Of a DNA stretch of 64,000 nt, positions 25,669 to 40,620 are shown piece after piece; the first letter of the stretch is position 1; each line of letters opens with the position of its first letter. The stretch lies in contig CH002977.1 in NCBI GenBank assembly GCA_000149265.1, positions 1,056,784 to 1,120,783 on the forward strand, written 5' to 3'. The notes beneath the pieces are model-generated. The model ran no database searches. It was not told where the DNA came from and was given only the letters and a program-made list of their open reading frames with translations. Source of the stretch: Ciona savignyi. Taxonomy: Eukaryota; Chordata; Ascidiacea; Phlebobranchia; Cionidae. Position numbers and translations under genes: made by a program.

Positions 25669-28600
25669 TCAGGTGTGTGAATTTACGGACGTTATGTCTT
25701 GCATATTACCGCTTGTCGAACTTGACATTACGCCCGAATCATTGGATGAGATTGATGTTGGTTCACTTCCACTGAAAGGCAAAGACCTCGCGCAGTTAAG
25801 ACCTCGCGCAGGTGAAATTGCTTGGTCGTTAATAATACGTTGTGAGGACATCACGTTTGGCGACACCACTGGCGTTAAAATGGAAGTTGGATCATCACTT
25901 GGTGTCGCCAAAGCACTTGAGTTTTTATTTTGTGACGATTTTTTGACGGGAGACTCAACTTTTAAATTCATTGTGGCAGTATGAACCGATTCATTATCAT
26001 CACTTGATGATGTTTTCTCGTGGTCTCTAATTCTCTGAGCTGTCAAAGATTCCAAGGTATCACCATCCCAAAATTCATTGGAAAATTCGCTTGCTGTTAC
26101 GTCGATTTCATCCAAGATTGATCCGACCGTAATGTCACCTTCATTGCTGTCAATAGAACATTCAGGCAGACTTGGTGTTTGAAATAGTTTAGTCTTTTGG
26201 GTGTTTAAAGATTTGGTAGATTTGGTTGTCGTCTGTTGAAATATTTCACTTTCTTGAGAAGTTTTATTCCATCTGGAAGATTGCTCTTTCCTTAATGGCT
26301 CGTACCTTTTTTGTTTTTCATATTCGTCTGGTGTAAAATTGAACAGTTTACTTGGAGCACTTGTGTCAAAACTTTGGTCGAAAGAAGAGACAACTGCATC
26401 TGGATGAAAGGGATTCTTTGCACTTGGAAACGTAGAAGAAAACAATGGATTACTGTTTAACGGATCGAAAGCGGAAGTTGTGGGTGTCACAAAATCAGTG
26501 TCTGAAATCTCCATCAGTGAAATTGAATCATCTAAATAGGTGACTTCTTGGGAATGAACGGAATGTATTGTAGATGCTGGTTTATCCAAGTTGGCCATTG
26601 GAATGTTTGTATTGTTTGTAGCACTGTTTGTGCTGTTTCGACGATTTATCTTATTATCTGACGGAGGAGTTATTACAGATCGCCACGATGTATCAGAAAC
26701 AGAAGTGGTGTCATCAAAGTGAGTTTCAGGAGATGTGGTTTTGGACAAATTCCTTTTTACTTTTGGAGGAGGATCAATTTTCGGGAGGATAAACGATGTT
26801 GAAGAGTTTAACGATTCAGCTTCATTTATGCTGCAAATATCTGGATTTATTTTAAAACAAACACAGGATTTTTGTTTAAATTACAGTTATGTAAATGTTA
26901 CATTTAAAAATGCTTCTTGTTTTATATAGTTAGATGTAATAATAACGTATTATTTTAGATAAATTGTAACAAGAATAGGACAACCACCAAGCTTTAATTC
27001 AACACAATTTGCCAATATTAACTTTATATGATCTATTATACGGCTTGGCAAAACAATTGTTTTTCGGACTAGCCAATGAACATATTACTATTAATTTTTG
27101 TTAATGATTGGTATATGTCAGCATGGTCTAACCTTTGTGACTTTTTCTTCCTTGGAACACGTGTATCTTGTTTTGAAATGCTATTCGAAGATGTCAGATG
27201 ATTCCATGTACTTGAGTTGTCAGGATTCTATTTATTATAAATATAATTTTAAGTTTAAAAATATTTTCAATATTGTTTTAATTAAAATGAATTAAATGTC
27301 GTCATTTCTAAATAAAAACTCATTTATGGATTTTGCATATATATTTTGCAACATTATGAAAGTTGATATATTTCCAACCTGATTAGAAGATGAATCCATT
27401 GATTTCATAAAAGATCCGTCGGTACTTAGAATTGGTGATAAGGTGTATCCATTTCTAAAAAAATATTTCAAACTTATATTTTTTCACTGTATATTAGTAA
27501 TCCTTACATACTTGTTACAGTGGGTTTGTTCATTGAAAACAACATTAAAATGTAATTTTACTAATCTACAAAATTGAAACTTACGGCTGGGAATGTGAAA
27601 TAGAGAACATAGAAGAATTTTCCATCATACTGTCAGTACCATTCGACTTTGGGTAATTCATGCTAGGTTGGTTCCCATGGATTTTGGAGGGAGTTGTCAA
27701 ACCAGATGTCCAAATTGAGGTATTACTAAATTGTAAATCATTTTTAAACATAATATTAGTTTTTTCTAAAGTAACCATTAAAATTCGTTTTTTTGGAAAC
27801 AAGGAATTTCACATAAATGTAATTAATTACACCACCGCATATAACCCCAAGCTAAGGTAGTTTACATTATACCGTGACTAAGGCATGTCACCGGGAAACT
27901 GGGTAACAAACTCACGCTGTGTCATCCAGATTCAACAAGTTCATTATATCAGTTTTCCCAGCACCACTCGACCCTGCCGTTGCCAACGTTGTTGATGCCA
28001 TTGATTGGCTGACCTGTTGGTAAACTGCTGGTGTGATAACTCCCTCATCGTCACTTGAACTGGAAGAATCAGTGGAAACAGATGAAACTGTAAAAACATA
28101 TACAAAAATTTAATGAAAAAATAAATACGTAAATCAATTAAAAAAAATCATGACTCACCACTGTCGTAATGTTCACAGTCGATCTTATTCTTAGAATCTT
28201 TGGTGATAGGCTCAGGCGATGCGGATATATTGGTGTTTTCGAACAACGAATCGTTCATGACTGGAAATACCTGATAAAACAGGTTCTCAGAAATGTTTTT
28301 ACTTCTCACACATTATTGTTCTGTAATACAGTTTTGAGTTTGTCATTCTATATTTCTTACCTGTCCAATTTTAGATGTAAATGATGGAAGGGTAACAGGA
28401 GCAGAGGCTGGGGTCCTTGATTCTACGATAATTGGAGCTGGAGTTCTGTCTCCATTATGCAGATGAAATATTCCATTAGAACCATCTACGAACAATTATT
28501 TAAATAACTTATAAAATATTTAAAAGGGGTAGTTTCTAATTAGATCCATCCTCTGAAATTTCTTCCCCAAAAAGCAGATAATATTATGTAATAATTCATT

Positions 28601-31600
28601 ATTTATCAGGACTGTTGTCTTCAATTCAATTAGCTTACTAAGATTAAAAAAGAATTGAAGTTAATTATAAATATTTCAACTATAAATAATTTAACTATTG
28701 TTTATTACTTTAACCAATTTATATTTACCCTATTTCTAAGGTTTAATATAAATAATAGAATTGTGGTCATATATAGGGTTAATCAACATTATCTACCTCT
28801 GGTCATGGGAATTTTCTTTTCAATCTCATTAATGTGTGAGACAAGCTCACTCATCTGTGTAATTAGCTCACGGTTCTGGAGTAGAAGTTGATGATTTCTT
28901 GCCTGTGGGAAATAGTTCATGCTTCTAGGTAGTATAGCTTATAACCTAACAGTTGATGGCAGTTATTGGAATATAATAAGTTTGGACGAAATTTATTTTA
29001 TTATCCAATTGCTAACAATTTCGATTTTTGACAACTTACAAGTTAATCCTCTAGGGCCAATACTAGAATTGTGAAATACTTTATATAATAACATGTCCCT
29101 CTACCTGTGCTTCCACTCTAGCCGATGTTTCTGCTGATAGTTGGTCTTTTAAGAGTTGAACCTAAGTAAAAGTGGTTAATGGTATAAATTTTCCAGGGTA
29201 TTATTTGATTGCTGCCATAGTTTTCAGCCATACGTTAAATTCACCAAAATGTCACACAATGAGAAGATAGGGCTGTGGCTTTATATTTATTAGATTTGTT
29301 GATTCAGTAGATTTAGGTATGCAATATAATATTATAGTAATTAGTTAATAAGAAACACATTGAAATATTTATATCAACCCAAGTGCAGACATATTCCTAT
29401 GATGCACATTCTTTAATAAAAAGTATTGTCATTAAACTCTTAATAAAAAGAACTAAGTTTCGGTTCAACTAAATAGTATCTATGTTTAAATCATCAGAAA
29501 TATCACAAAAAAGGTTAAATCAGATTTTAATATTAAACAATCTAAAGATTCACAAAAGTAAATAGCAAAACAAATAACATCAAAATATTTACCTGTGCCA
29601 CTGCCACTTGTGTTTGCTGCTCTGCTTGGAGCACCTGCTGTTGCATTAATTGCATTTGGTGATATGTGCTTAGTGGTGCATCTTCAGATATCATCACTAC
29701 CTTCTTACGAGGAGTTAATCCATTTACAGCTGTCCTACTCACAGCAGGGGTAGAAGGCTGAAAGCATACAAATCATAAACACAGAGTGGTTTTAAGCATA
29801 AATACACACATATAATTAACAAATATTTTCTTAAAACAAAACTATATAAAATCTATAACAATATGCAATGAATTGGTAATAAATAACAAATAAATTTTTG
29901 GTCTTTTGCAAGTCCAAGTCATGTGTTTAGCAAACACAAATACTCCTAGGTCAATTAAACATAAAATACCTTGCTTTGAACTAAGTCCAAGTCAGTGACC
30001 CCTGTCCGCTGCCCGACAGTATGTACATGTTCAGTGCAATCTACAGCATCAATATCTGTCTCTTCCACCTCATCTTTCTTTGCGTTCTGATGTGCTGCGT
30101 ATATTGATATTCAAATTGCTGAATAGACTATACCAATAAACAGCAATGTAGTTTATATAAAAGAACAGCATGTAAAGATACAACGAAATATATCCAATGC
30201 AATAACTTATTTGAATATGCTTGACCTCATTTACCTTTAAATTTACTCATTTCTTCCATTAACATGTACGAGTAAGTGTTTGTGTGTGGGAAACATATCT
30301 TGGTATATACTTAATGTTTATATTAGCATATAGATAAAGAGTCATCACTAAAATGTATATGTCAATGACAACAAGTTATGTGAAAGAAACATGGGCTCTT
30401 ATAATAATAAACTATGAAAATATTGACATTATTGTAAACAGGCAATAACATTTCCTTATTGCTTTGGTAATAGGAAGTAATACATGTCGAAACACAGTCA
30501 GAATTTTATTACATACTATACAAATTTCGTTGAATTAATGACAAAGAGCTTTTTAGATAATTGTATGATGTACTGGATATTTATTGCATAAAAGTAATGC
30601 AATTGTGAGAAGTGCAATTTTGCATTAAAATTTTACCAAGTGAATCAATTTTCGGCTTTTCGGCATCGGTTACGTCAGTCTTTCCTGCTGCAGCAAGCGC
30701 ATTCTGTGCAGCGTTGAATTTGTGACAAACCTCAAAAGCTTGTCCGATTGTACGAACTATTCTCATTGCCTGGCTCTGGTACAACAAAAGTCATTAATAA
30801 GAATAGTATTAGGTGGTTTTGAAGTCACATTTAATTAGTTTGGTTTTTCCTAATGCAATGTTTTTTATCCTTTTTTAACCATCAGAACACTCGTTGTATT
30901 AAAAAATCTTGCAGAACACCAAACTAGCTTTTGTAATGATACAAACACAAGTAATAATTGGCAGACTGCTAATGCAAACTAATTTATTCATTTCTGTAAT
31001 ATCACACTCCTTTTAAGGACTGTTGTTCTGATTACTAGGCCTATTTAGTTTTTTTTAAAAGTCTAATAAATTTATTTAAAGCAAAACTATTACAAATGCA
31101 AGCCAAATCAACATTTTCGTAGGATATCTGATGACCTTTTGTAGAACAACAGTTAAAAATCTTTATTCTAAAGGTTATTACTGAATAGGCCACAGACTAG
31201 TTGTTGTAGCGTCTAAAATAAAAAAAATCATTTATACAGCAAATGGAAACTAATCTTGACAAGTTCTACAAAATTAACCTTCTTGGTTGATTTGAAAACA
31301 TTGCACCGGAACACATTACTTGAGCCATCTCTTGCTATGTAACTCCATATTTTTAAGTCATGAGAGTCATGAGACACATAGAAGATTCTGTAAATAATTA
31401 AATTTTTTACCAAGTAAATGGAAATATTACACCACCACATGTGCTATTTTCTTAAAAACTTCTTGTGAAACAATTTTCTCAAAATTTAATAACAAGGGCT
31501 GGGTAAAATTAAACTGACACAAAAAAACAGTTATCTCAAAAGATAAAGTTATTTTGCAATATTAATCTATGATACCAAACAGGAAATAGTAGGAATACCT

Positions 31601-34163
31601 ATAGACTGGATCGTGCATTATAAGTAATTTTCGCTCATCCCACATAAGCTCTTTCTTCTGCAATATAAACAATATAAATTATGATGATCTTGTGTACATG
31701 CAATACATTTACCTTAGTTCTTAAAATGACTTTCACGCCATCCACAGACACTACCACGTTCACTTTTCGTTTCTTAATTCTCTTTACCTTGAACTCATAC
31801 TGGAAAGTAAAAGACAGTTTACTATCATACAAGGTTATTGATTCTAAAATTCTTTAAATTAGAAACAACTAATAATAAAAATATATTTTTTTAAATAAGT
31901 TTAAAATAAAATTATATGCTATGAAGATTTTTGGCTATAATTGAATGTACCAATGCCAAGCATATTGGCAACAAAGTAAAATGAGTCACTTTACGCCTGA
32001 GGAATCATGTACAATAGACAAATGAACTGCTCAAACGACAACTTCCTTAAGTGCGGTATTAGTTATACATCCAATTAGGCGAATAAACGGCGCAAGGTAA
32101 TAATTTTAAATACAACCTTTAAACACCGGAAATTTTGTAAAAGGTATAATTGCTGAGGTCGAATATAATGTAATCAATTCTTAGACATAATTGTGAGCAA
32201 GGTACTAGGTAAAATATGTTTATTTTATATGGTTTAAGTAGCAATACTTGGTAATCATGTGCCCAAAACCTACTAAACAAATTGATTTTTTCCCCATGGC
32301 AATTGATCTTAGGAGTAAAAGTAATAATCTCTAATGCATTTTCAAAATACAACTTGAATAGTTAAAGCCAGCATTTAAACACTTAAATAGACCCGTGCGA
32401 CTTTGTTAAAATCAATAGGATGACATTGCAAGTGAACGACTTTGCTGTCGAAGTTATGGTAAGCAGCGAGACTATGCGAAAATCGAAAAGAGATTATGCA
32501 TAAATTTTTCAGACGGATCCCACATTAAATATTTACAGGAACAAATCCAGGTAATTTAAATCGGCTTTCCAATATAACACCAAACGCAAAATCACACATA
32601 AAAGGTACCGTAATAAAATTAGCACAACTCAATTTGGCAACAATCAAATTAAGAAGCAGGAGTGTTATTTTATTGCTAAGACAATTAAGCAATTAATTTC
32701 GAATTAATTCTTACATTCTTTTGCACAATAAACAATCAGGATTTCTATAACATGAAATATCTTAAGTAAATTTATCGAATGAAATTTAGGTTTACTTTGA
32801 ACCAAATGTAGCCTTGTTTTGAAAAATCTTAGTCTTGCAACCTTTCAACACACATTGAGTGTTTGGAAACAGTTGTGAAATTGAACAGATCAATTAACCA
32901 TGAATTTATATGTGAAAAGAGTATAAAATGCCATCAGTGTAGCAGAATAACTGACAAATATCACATACAATTCATTACGCACAAATGGATACAGTAACAT
33001 TATCCACACCCCACTTCCGAAAGAACAGTAATATGTGCCGGCAAAGAATCATTCCTACAGTTTTTGTTTGGGTATCTCTATGGTGCTAAACATAATCCTT
33101 CTGTGTGATATTGAACCAATAGAGCAAAATAATAGGCACCGGTCATCTTCAAAACTTGTCCTTATTTATTTCAAGTCAGTTTCATTACTTACATTAAAAA
33201 TCATTATTCTGCTGGTAACACATATATAGTTTTTTTATAAGAAAAAGGTACCTATTAATAAAAAATTACATGCTATTTAAACATAAAACCTTGCTTTTTA
33301 CAGCATGAGTAATTTAAACTCATAAACATTTTTTTGTATTAATTGTGTTACACCCTTAATAACTTAATAAACATTGAATAAAGCAGTTATTTTACACACA
33401 GAAACCTTTTTTAAACTATGTCTGTAAATGTTTGCAAAACATTGTATTCTCATTACCACAACCTAAGTCAACGTGTGTTTATTGTATGCCTAGTATTTAT
33501 TGTTTATTGTATCTTTCTAAACAATTTAAAATTTGATTTATTTTTTCTCAATTTTGTTCCAGTTAAGTTCGAGTACCGCATGATCAGTTCCTTTAAAAAC
33601 ATTCAGATGATACAGATTCCTTACCCTTATTCTTCTCATGGCAACCACAATCTCCATTCTTCCTGTTGGTCGTGGAACATCCAAAGTACCAATGTACTGT
33701 ACAAAGATCATAGTGGTTAGTTTAAAGATTATAATGGACTTGGCTACAAATGCTATCCAGAGTTTAAACATTTGGTCCAGAATTTAAACATTTATCAATT
33801 TTCTATTCTTACTAATTCTCTACATGATAGTGTAAAGATTAAAATACTATATTAATTATTATTCTGTTTATGAAGAACCGTTACCATTACATCAATGATT
33901 TTTCTATTTATACATCCGTTTTTATAATATATTGTAAATGATAGACTTATATATATTCAAAATTGTTGTATTTAACCTTACATAAAATCTTTTAAAATAT
34001 ATCAGACTTATAGTTTTTTTATATAACAACATAACATAAATTTTACTTTAGACTTGAAATGAATTCCATGATGAAATGCTTCATCATTATGCAGTGGAAC
34101 TCTTGTATCATAAGAATCATCTACTAGATTGTAATCTTTTCTTTTCGTCATTCTGGATGGCAT
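25669..34163 (-). CDS. NOS1AP: NOS1AP / CAPON orthologue, PTB-domain adaptor with a long tail (17 coding exons)
   Basis: Exons: 34163-34047, 33696-33625, 31799-31713, 31657-31599, 31387-31279, 30775-30637, 30094-29970, 29757-29593, 29161-29105, 28902-28797, 28485-28361, 28270-28159, 28087-27916, 27725-27585, 27454-27379, 27227-27133, 26830-25669. Phases agree throughout, giving 972 residues. The N-terminus reads [16 protein letters not shown], then the PTB domain [57 protein letters not shown] and [19 protein letters not shown], nearly identical to vertebrate CAPON. Exon 8 carries [10 protein letters not shown] and QQTQVAVAQ; exons 9-10 form a coiled coil. Known roles are linking nNOS, Dexras1 and Scribble at the cell cortex. 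The tail (about 450-972) is disordered and Ser/Thr/Asn-rich. It ends NSHT, not a standard PDZ ligand. A second in-frame ATG lies 15 bases upstream (34178), right after a TGA; I prefer 34163 because it aligns with vertebrate MPSK and has A at -3. Confidence 0.95.
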
Positions 34164-34178
34164 ACTTTCCTTCACCAT

Positions 34179-37100
34179 TCACTTGGGAAATGAGAATGAA
34201 CACTTGATTATTGATTTCACAGGTGAGTCTTCCACTTCTCCATTTATTGTATCGACCTTCAGTTTATTACTCCACAGGGCTTGAAAATAATTTGAAATCA
34301 CCCTTAATAGCTTATACAATGGTTTAGGAACCTAACAATTAAAAGCATTGTTTATATATTAGATAATAAAGCAAAAGTGGCAATTTTGTTAATGCTAATT
34401 TTGTTTTTACAATTTAGTTATACTTTAAATTTTTTTTTTAAACTTCAACTACAATATAGATACTACATTTACACTTTACAAATAATAATCATAAAGTTAC
34501 TTTCACACAAATGTTTCCCATCATTTACCAATCTCGGATAATAGAGGTTCACCACTAAGTGCCGACTATCAGCCGAAAGTTTGTTACTTTAAAAACCAAG
34601 CACTAGCTAGTTGTTTCCTTGGCCTTTGTCAGACCTTCTGAACCCAGTGGATAGCCGTGTTAAAAAACATCCAGTAATCAAACGGTGGTTTTAAAGAAAT
34701 TTGGTAATTTGCCGAAATGATAACTCTCTTTCATATTCACTAAGTATTTTAGCCAGTGTTTAATGTTTACAAAATTACTGTTCAGCTAGGTATAAATTCA
34801 TTCTGCCTTACACTCTTTTGAATTTCAACTTAACTAGTGAACTTTAATATATATCTTACGCTGTATGGGTTTTTCAGACATTGATTTGGATTTCAGATTT
34901 TGACATCTAATTATAAACCCTTTCATTGGGGTAGGCTGGTTTTGATTATTAGAAAATGAATTCGTTTTGAAAAAATCTTTAATTATAAAGTTGTACAAAG
35001 CTTTTTCAGTGTTAATCTGGGTTTTTAAAGTTTTTTCCAATCGTAAGTTTAAACTTTGTATTTTATCAGTATTATACATACCGTAACATAATTCTAATAC
35101 AACTTGAATAAGGTAGCAGTAAAAACCGGTATGTAAAAGAACATAAAAATGGCTTTCAGAATTTGGATTGTCTGTTTAACCAATACCTGTATTCTTCCAA
35201 TTTATATGATCGAGTAGATTCTTACTGCTGAAATAAGCCTAAAGAAACAGTCGCGTTTAAATAATTTTTTTTACAAATTATTCGTTTGCTGTTAACTATG
35301 TTATAAAGTACTAAAACTGTCATAAATCCAGAGAGATTAGTATGCAGGAAAAACCTATCCGCCAAAACGTACAACAATGTCAACTGCGAGTCTGCGACAC
35401 TTTCGTTTCGCTTGAGGAACAACACACGACCAGATTTATTAAGAAAAAAAGTTGAGAGCGGCACAGATACACCATTTGCGATTTGTAAGTGAGATTTTAT
35501 TGATGCGTGAGGTATACGTATTATACAGGGGATCGTCAGAAAGGCCAAAAAGCCATATTAAAATTTGGTGCCTTTCTGTTCAATTGTGTCTGTGGGTAAA
35601 ACACTTAGTCCGACAGATTAGTCTGGTGGTTTAGTGCGTCGCGTTTCAACCGAAGGCTTGCAGATACGAAACTGGTTGATAGCTAGTCGGTTGAGTCTTG
35701 TTAATAAGATATGGATGTTAATATGTATTGGATAGTCATATTAAGGGTAATCTGGCAGACTAAAATATGCAAATGAAGGCCTGGCTTATGTCAATTTAGG
35801 CTTCGATTTTCCTTGATACAGAAAGTTGTAAATATATAAAATGAATTTGAAAAACACAACTGGACAAAAACTAACCAAGTTTAGAAAAATCTGTAAAAAA
35901 ATACCTAACCAGATATATCAAACTCTTCCATTACATGCATGAAGCAGCTGGGGACTAAAATTAACTTATATTAAGAATTTCAATACGATCATAAAGTGAT
36001 TCTGCAACCCACAACCATCTTCAACCGATTTACGTGAATTTCCCGGAAACTGAACTGCTCATACCACTGATCACTGAACTGCTCATACCACTGAGTCAGA
36101 CTACACACGGTTCCCATGTTTTTATTTTTACATTAAACAATATTGATGAACACAATTTAAGACGTCGGATCATCATCCAAAATCCGGCGTGATCAAAACC
36201 CAACCGCTAGCTGTGTTAAATCACAGCAACTGATTTTATAGCACTTGGTTCTATTATTAGTTTTTGCTACCAGAGAGAAACGATATACACCATGTATGTA
36301 CATGAAATATACCATTTGGTATTTTAAATCGATACTTAGAAAACCCGAACTTTTCTGACTGCATACGTGTTGCGCACCATGAAAATTGTTCGGGATGGCT
36401 TTATGGTATTTTACAAAGTTTTTTCCGTCGTTCATAAACGTGATAAAGAGAAAAAGGGCACTCAGGGAGGGTGTTTTTTCTAAATTGTTGCAAAAGCATA
36501 TGGTGCTAGGATGCAATACTCAAGCTTTTCAGGGGATAGGAAAACACGATCAATTGTCAAAATACATAATGCCCACAGTCAGGTTACCTACATTTTAAAT
36601 ACGGTATGGTAACTTTATTACATATTTAGTTCAAACCATTTAACCGTTAGGTTCACACAATATTCGTTAAATACCTTGTCTTGTTATAATACCAAATATG
36701 ATTTAAATAATTGTATAGGTTATCCCAAGCAGGATTTTTTTATTGTACCAGCTCATATGCCTTACGGTTATATCTCATTTAAGGCAATGATGTAACGAAT
36801 TAAAAAAAACTTAAAAAAAAGTTTACTAACAATAACCTTGGCAATAGTTAACTTGTAACCAACCTATAACCTAAACCGCACTGCAATAGCTTAACGTGAC
36901 AGTGGACATGAGAGTGTTTGCGAGTATAAGAGCCTTAATAATGGTGAATAATATACATTATGGTTTACAATTAAAAATAATTAAAAGTATTTTTCGATCT
37001 TTAAATATACAGTGATTTGGTTTGGATTTATTTTGAATCAAAATCTTTATCCTTGCTTAATAATTAATGATGCGTCGACTTAGATCCGAGTAATTGAATT

Positions 37101-37198
37101 CTTTGTCGCATCAGCAACCCACAGCATGAAACAAACTCAGAGTTTCCAGTTTACTTTTCTGTGATGTGCTAAACCTTAAGCTAAGTATTTCTCCAGCA
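34179..37198. other. region upstream of NOS1AP, 5' UTR and promoter presumed within
   Basis: No coding exon is supported. The NOS1AP start codon is at 34163, so its leader and promoter should lie in the first part. Minus-strand frames at 35222-35548 and 36193-36516 (about 107 codons each) show no recognisable motif. A 24-base tandem duplication lies at 36049-36095. Confidence 0.45.
36049..36095 (+). repeat. two-copy tandem duplication, 24-base unit
   Basis: The unit beginning ACTGAACTGCTCATACCACT at 36049-36072 is repeated immediately at 36073-36095 with almost no change, suggesting a recent slippage or replication event. Confidence 0.85.
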
Positions 37199-37265
37199 AT
37201 GAGGCGTTTCAGGAAAATCGTGTACGGGCAGTGCATACAGAACGGATGTTGTTGCTTTTTCTTGG
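37199..37265 (+). CDS. candidate 5' coding exon of the tensin-like gene
   Basis: An ATG with G at -3 opens 22 codons, MRRFRKIVYGQC followed by a Cys/Phe-rich stretch, and runs straight into a consensus donor G|GTAAGTTTC in phase 1. An acceptor with AG at 41258-41259 would start an exon at 41260 in the matching phase, open through VSVVTKF into the ATG at 41283. The joined start would be basic and then Cys-rich and hydrophobic, which could suit membrane attachment. The intron would contain the assembly gap. The evidence is only splice-site quality and phase, with no homology. Confidence 0.33.
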
Positions 37266-40200
37266 GTAAGTTTCATTGTTTTCCTTATTTCTGAATTTAA
37301 ATAATGTGTTTATGTTTGTCTTTCATCGCATTGAATGTTTACATAAAAAAACAATGCGCGTATGTTTTAACAATACGTGTATCCACAAGTGCAGTTTGAG
37401 TTAACTAACCGGTTTAATTTTACAAATCAGCCAACACAATAAAATCCATTTGAATTCTCTTAAAGCAACACGTCGTCAGTAAGTTAACGAATTTGGTGAA
37501 GTTAAATAGAGGTATATTTTATCACTTTCTTATAGCGGATACCAGTGTCATGTAAACTACGTCGGTCAGGACTTTATGCATGTTTGGTGGATCTTCATAT
37601 ACATATTATGCAAATGGATTACAGAAGGATAGTAAATGCATGTATCCAGGTGGAAATTAAGTTTCACTATTATTACATAGTTGGAATGCCGAGCATCTGA
37701 CGCTTTTAAATGCCTTATATTTAAAGGACAAAAGCACGCCTAAATTCGTTTTGTGTTGTAAATAATAGCTGCTATCATGTACCACCATAGAGCATATACA
37801 ATCCATCCGTAGTGAAGCTGGAATGTTATTCGGCGAGCTTTAAACTGAAATGGGAGAGGGTGGACGCGATTTGTTTACACTGTATGTCTAATGTTACATG
37901 TGTGTGTCGGCAACACCAATTCCTAGTCACAAAGCTTGGCTCTCTGCCGCATTGACAACTTAACAGAAGGGACGCAATGTCTAATATCACTACGTTGTTT
38001 TTAACTGGCGTTCGAAGCAGTATAATCGACGTTTCACATCGTGGCGCCGTAGGTTTGTGCCAACGTTCTCCAGCGATCAAGGGAACGGTTTAAGTTTAAT
38101 AGAAACTTTTCTCGCCGTTCGAAGTTACGCTATATGTTAAATTTCATAGGAGAATAAAAAACGCTGATGTAGTGTTTATCAACGAATATCCATCATAGGT
38201 AAGCCTGGTAACTGCGTCTGCACTTGGTAAATAAATGGTCATATTGGATCATGTTCTTTTCCAAAACCAAAAAATACAACTTAGTGGCGGGGCGCCGCGA
38301 GCGTGATACGCTTCGCTGATCTCAGACAGCATTGTCTGAAATCAGGAGCACAATGCGACGACATAATAGAAAGTGCGAAATCGTAACGGTGGTAAACGAT
38401 CGGCTTACCACACGTGCAGGTAACTTTATAACAGGAAAGATGAAAAGTAATATATACAAGTTTTTAACCCAGGTATGTATTTGAGAGGGAAAGGAAATTG
38501 ACAATATAGAACCGATACAGTACATATGCATATACGATAACCACCTGCAAAGAAAATTTTATAATTTTTAAATTTGCGTGCTTTTTTATTTCTTGCGTTT
38601 AGACATTTGCACTGGAACCGCCTAATTGTTATTACTACGTCAAAAATCGATCACGATTTACGTCTCGTGCGGTCTTAAACTACCGTTTCAATTGCCAATA
38701 TTTTACGACACTATCAGTATTAATTGACTATGACTGCCAATCGTTATAGCAGGCCACAGGCATTTAAAGAACGAAGATAGAACACGAGGAGAAAGTTGAT
38801 TTGAGTATAGTGTAATACATGCGTAATTGTGAGTCACGTGTATTTCGTTAACTTACGGCTTACAGTAAAGTTCTAATTTTAGTATTGTAAATATGAGACA
38901 GGGTAGAACTAGTATTTTATATAACTTTCAGTTTGTGTAGAATCCTGTATATAAGAATGTCAGTACTACGGCTTATTTAATCAACCAAGAATTAGTGGTA
39001 TCAAGTTTTGTCTACAGCTCAACCAACAAGACTATATAAATATATATATCAGATATAGATATCTAGTATATAGTGTGAATAGTAAAACTTATAAATTCCA
39101 AATGTTTGCCAATATTAATATTTAAACCTACCCATAACGAGTCCGTAATTGGTATCGTATGTTAATACGTATAAGCCTCCTGTATACTATGCCGCCTATT
39201 TATACGGGTGTAGCCTACCTTGGTAGTAACAAGATTACTTAGAACTTGTGGTTATGAAATTTTGGCACGACTCTATGCTTAGGAGTGCGTACTTTCGTTC
39301 TTAACATACTACGTAGTAAAGAGTAATGACGTCAAACTTTAAAGTTGATGAACGTACTCACGAAAACTTTACATACACGTGTGTAATGAAGTGAACCAAC
39401 ATTTTTTGTGCTGACTTTATTGTGTTAATAAGATGATTTTAACAATGGCAGTTAACTTTGCCGTAAATTAAAGCAGTTTTACCCGCGGGACGTAGCAATA
39501 TATGTGCTCTGCGAAGGTTAGTAATCATATTACAAACGAAGCGTTTTGAGTTCGTAACTTTTAGGTTTAGCGCTAATTATTGAAAACCCGCGTCAACAGC
39601 TGCAAAACAGCAAAAACTAAGAGACCATCGGGATACATGTGGTAGATGTAAGGTTAAGAAGAAAACTGTAAGTCAACTAAAATTCGGTTTTGTCAGAATA
39701 TTCTCTTAGGTATGTACCAAGTAGGTATTTTATTACATACCAAACAGCTTAGTTACAGGTTCCACAGTACAACAAAGTAATTGTCGTGGTGTATTTAATT
39801 ACATGTACGCGTATTGAATTTAGCTGAGGTAGACGCCCGTAAGGCAGCGCAGATGAACAGAAGGCAGTTGACATTGAAAACATGCAACAAACGTGTTTAA
39901 GCTACTTTCTATAGATGAGAAACAATACATTGTCAGATTTACCTCATCAATTTGCGCCAACACTCTTTATTTAATTGTGAGATGTAATATTTCAAACATG
40001 TGTAGATAGTTCACTTTGATGTTTTAAATTTTAAGCATGTGAAGATAGTTAACTTTCTATAAGTTGACCTACTTATTTCTTAACATGGATACGATTTATG
40101 TGCCCACTGTGGATTTAGATGAACTTTCCTCATTTACAGAACTGTTGTAAATGTTAAAACTGAAATTTAACATTTAAGGGCATTTAAATGGATTATATAA

Positions 40201-40620
40201 TTGACAGTACAGAGCAATCTATTTCACGCAGTATGACGAGGGTATTTTTAAAAACGAATCAATAATTTAGTAAAGAGATTTTTCTAATCAAATACGTCAA
40301 GAGTCGAATGCGTGCTCCATTTGGTCACGAAAGCATGGCATGCCGTGCTAAACTGAATTAAATCTGATTATCGTTTGATGAATGCAACATTTGTTTTGTG
40401 CATATTTCAAACTTTCTCGTTAGTGACCACAAAAAGCAATCACAAGTTGCCATTTTACATAGCAAACACGGGATGCGCTGCTTTATTAAACACGTCATAT
40501 TAGCTGTGTCTCACTTCTCTCGTCGCTGTGAGCGCCTCATATCTATCATTCTTCGAATTTAATTAAAACATGGCGACAAGCCGAAAACGCTGTCGTTTTT
40601 ATTGTCCACCCACTGGGGTG
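37266..40620. other. AT-rich region, possible first intron of the tensin-like gene
   Basis: No supportable exon. It holds AT-rich runs near 39035-39070 and a CRE-like TGACGTCA near 39325. If the exon at 37199-37265 is real, all of this is intron. Confidence 0.4.

Noticed and set aside
25634..25984. 116-codon plus-strand frame
   Set aside because: Antisense to the end of the last NOS1AP exon.
35222..36516. Two minus-strand frames of about 107 codons upstream of NOS1AP
   Set aside because: They contain no domain and do not splice in frame to the NOS1AP start; chance frames are likely.
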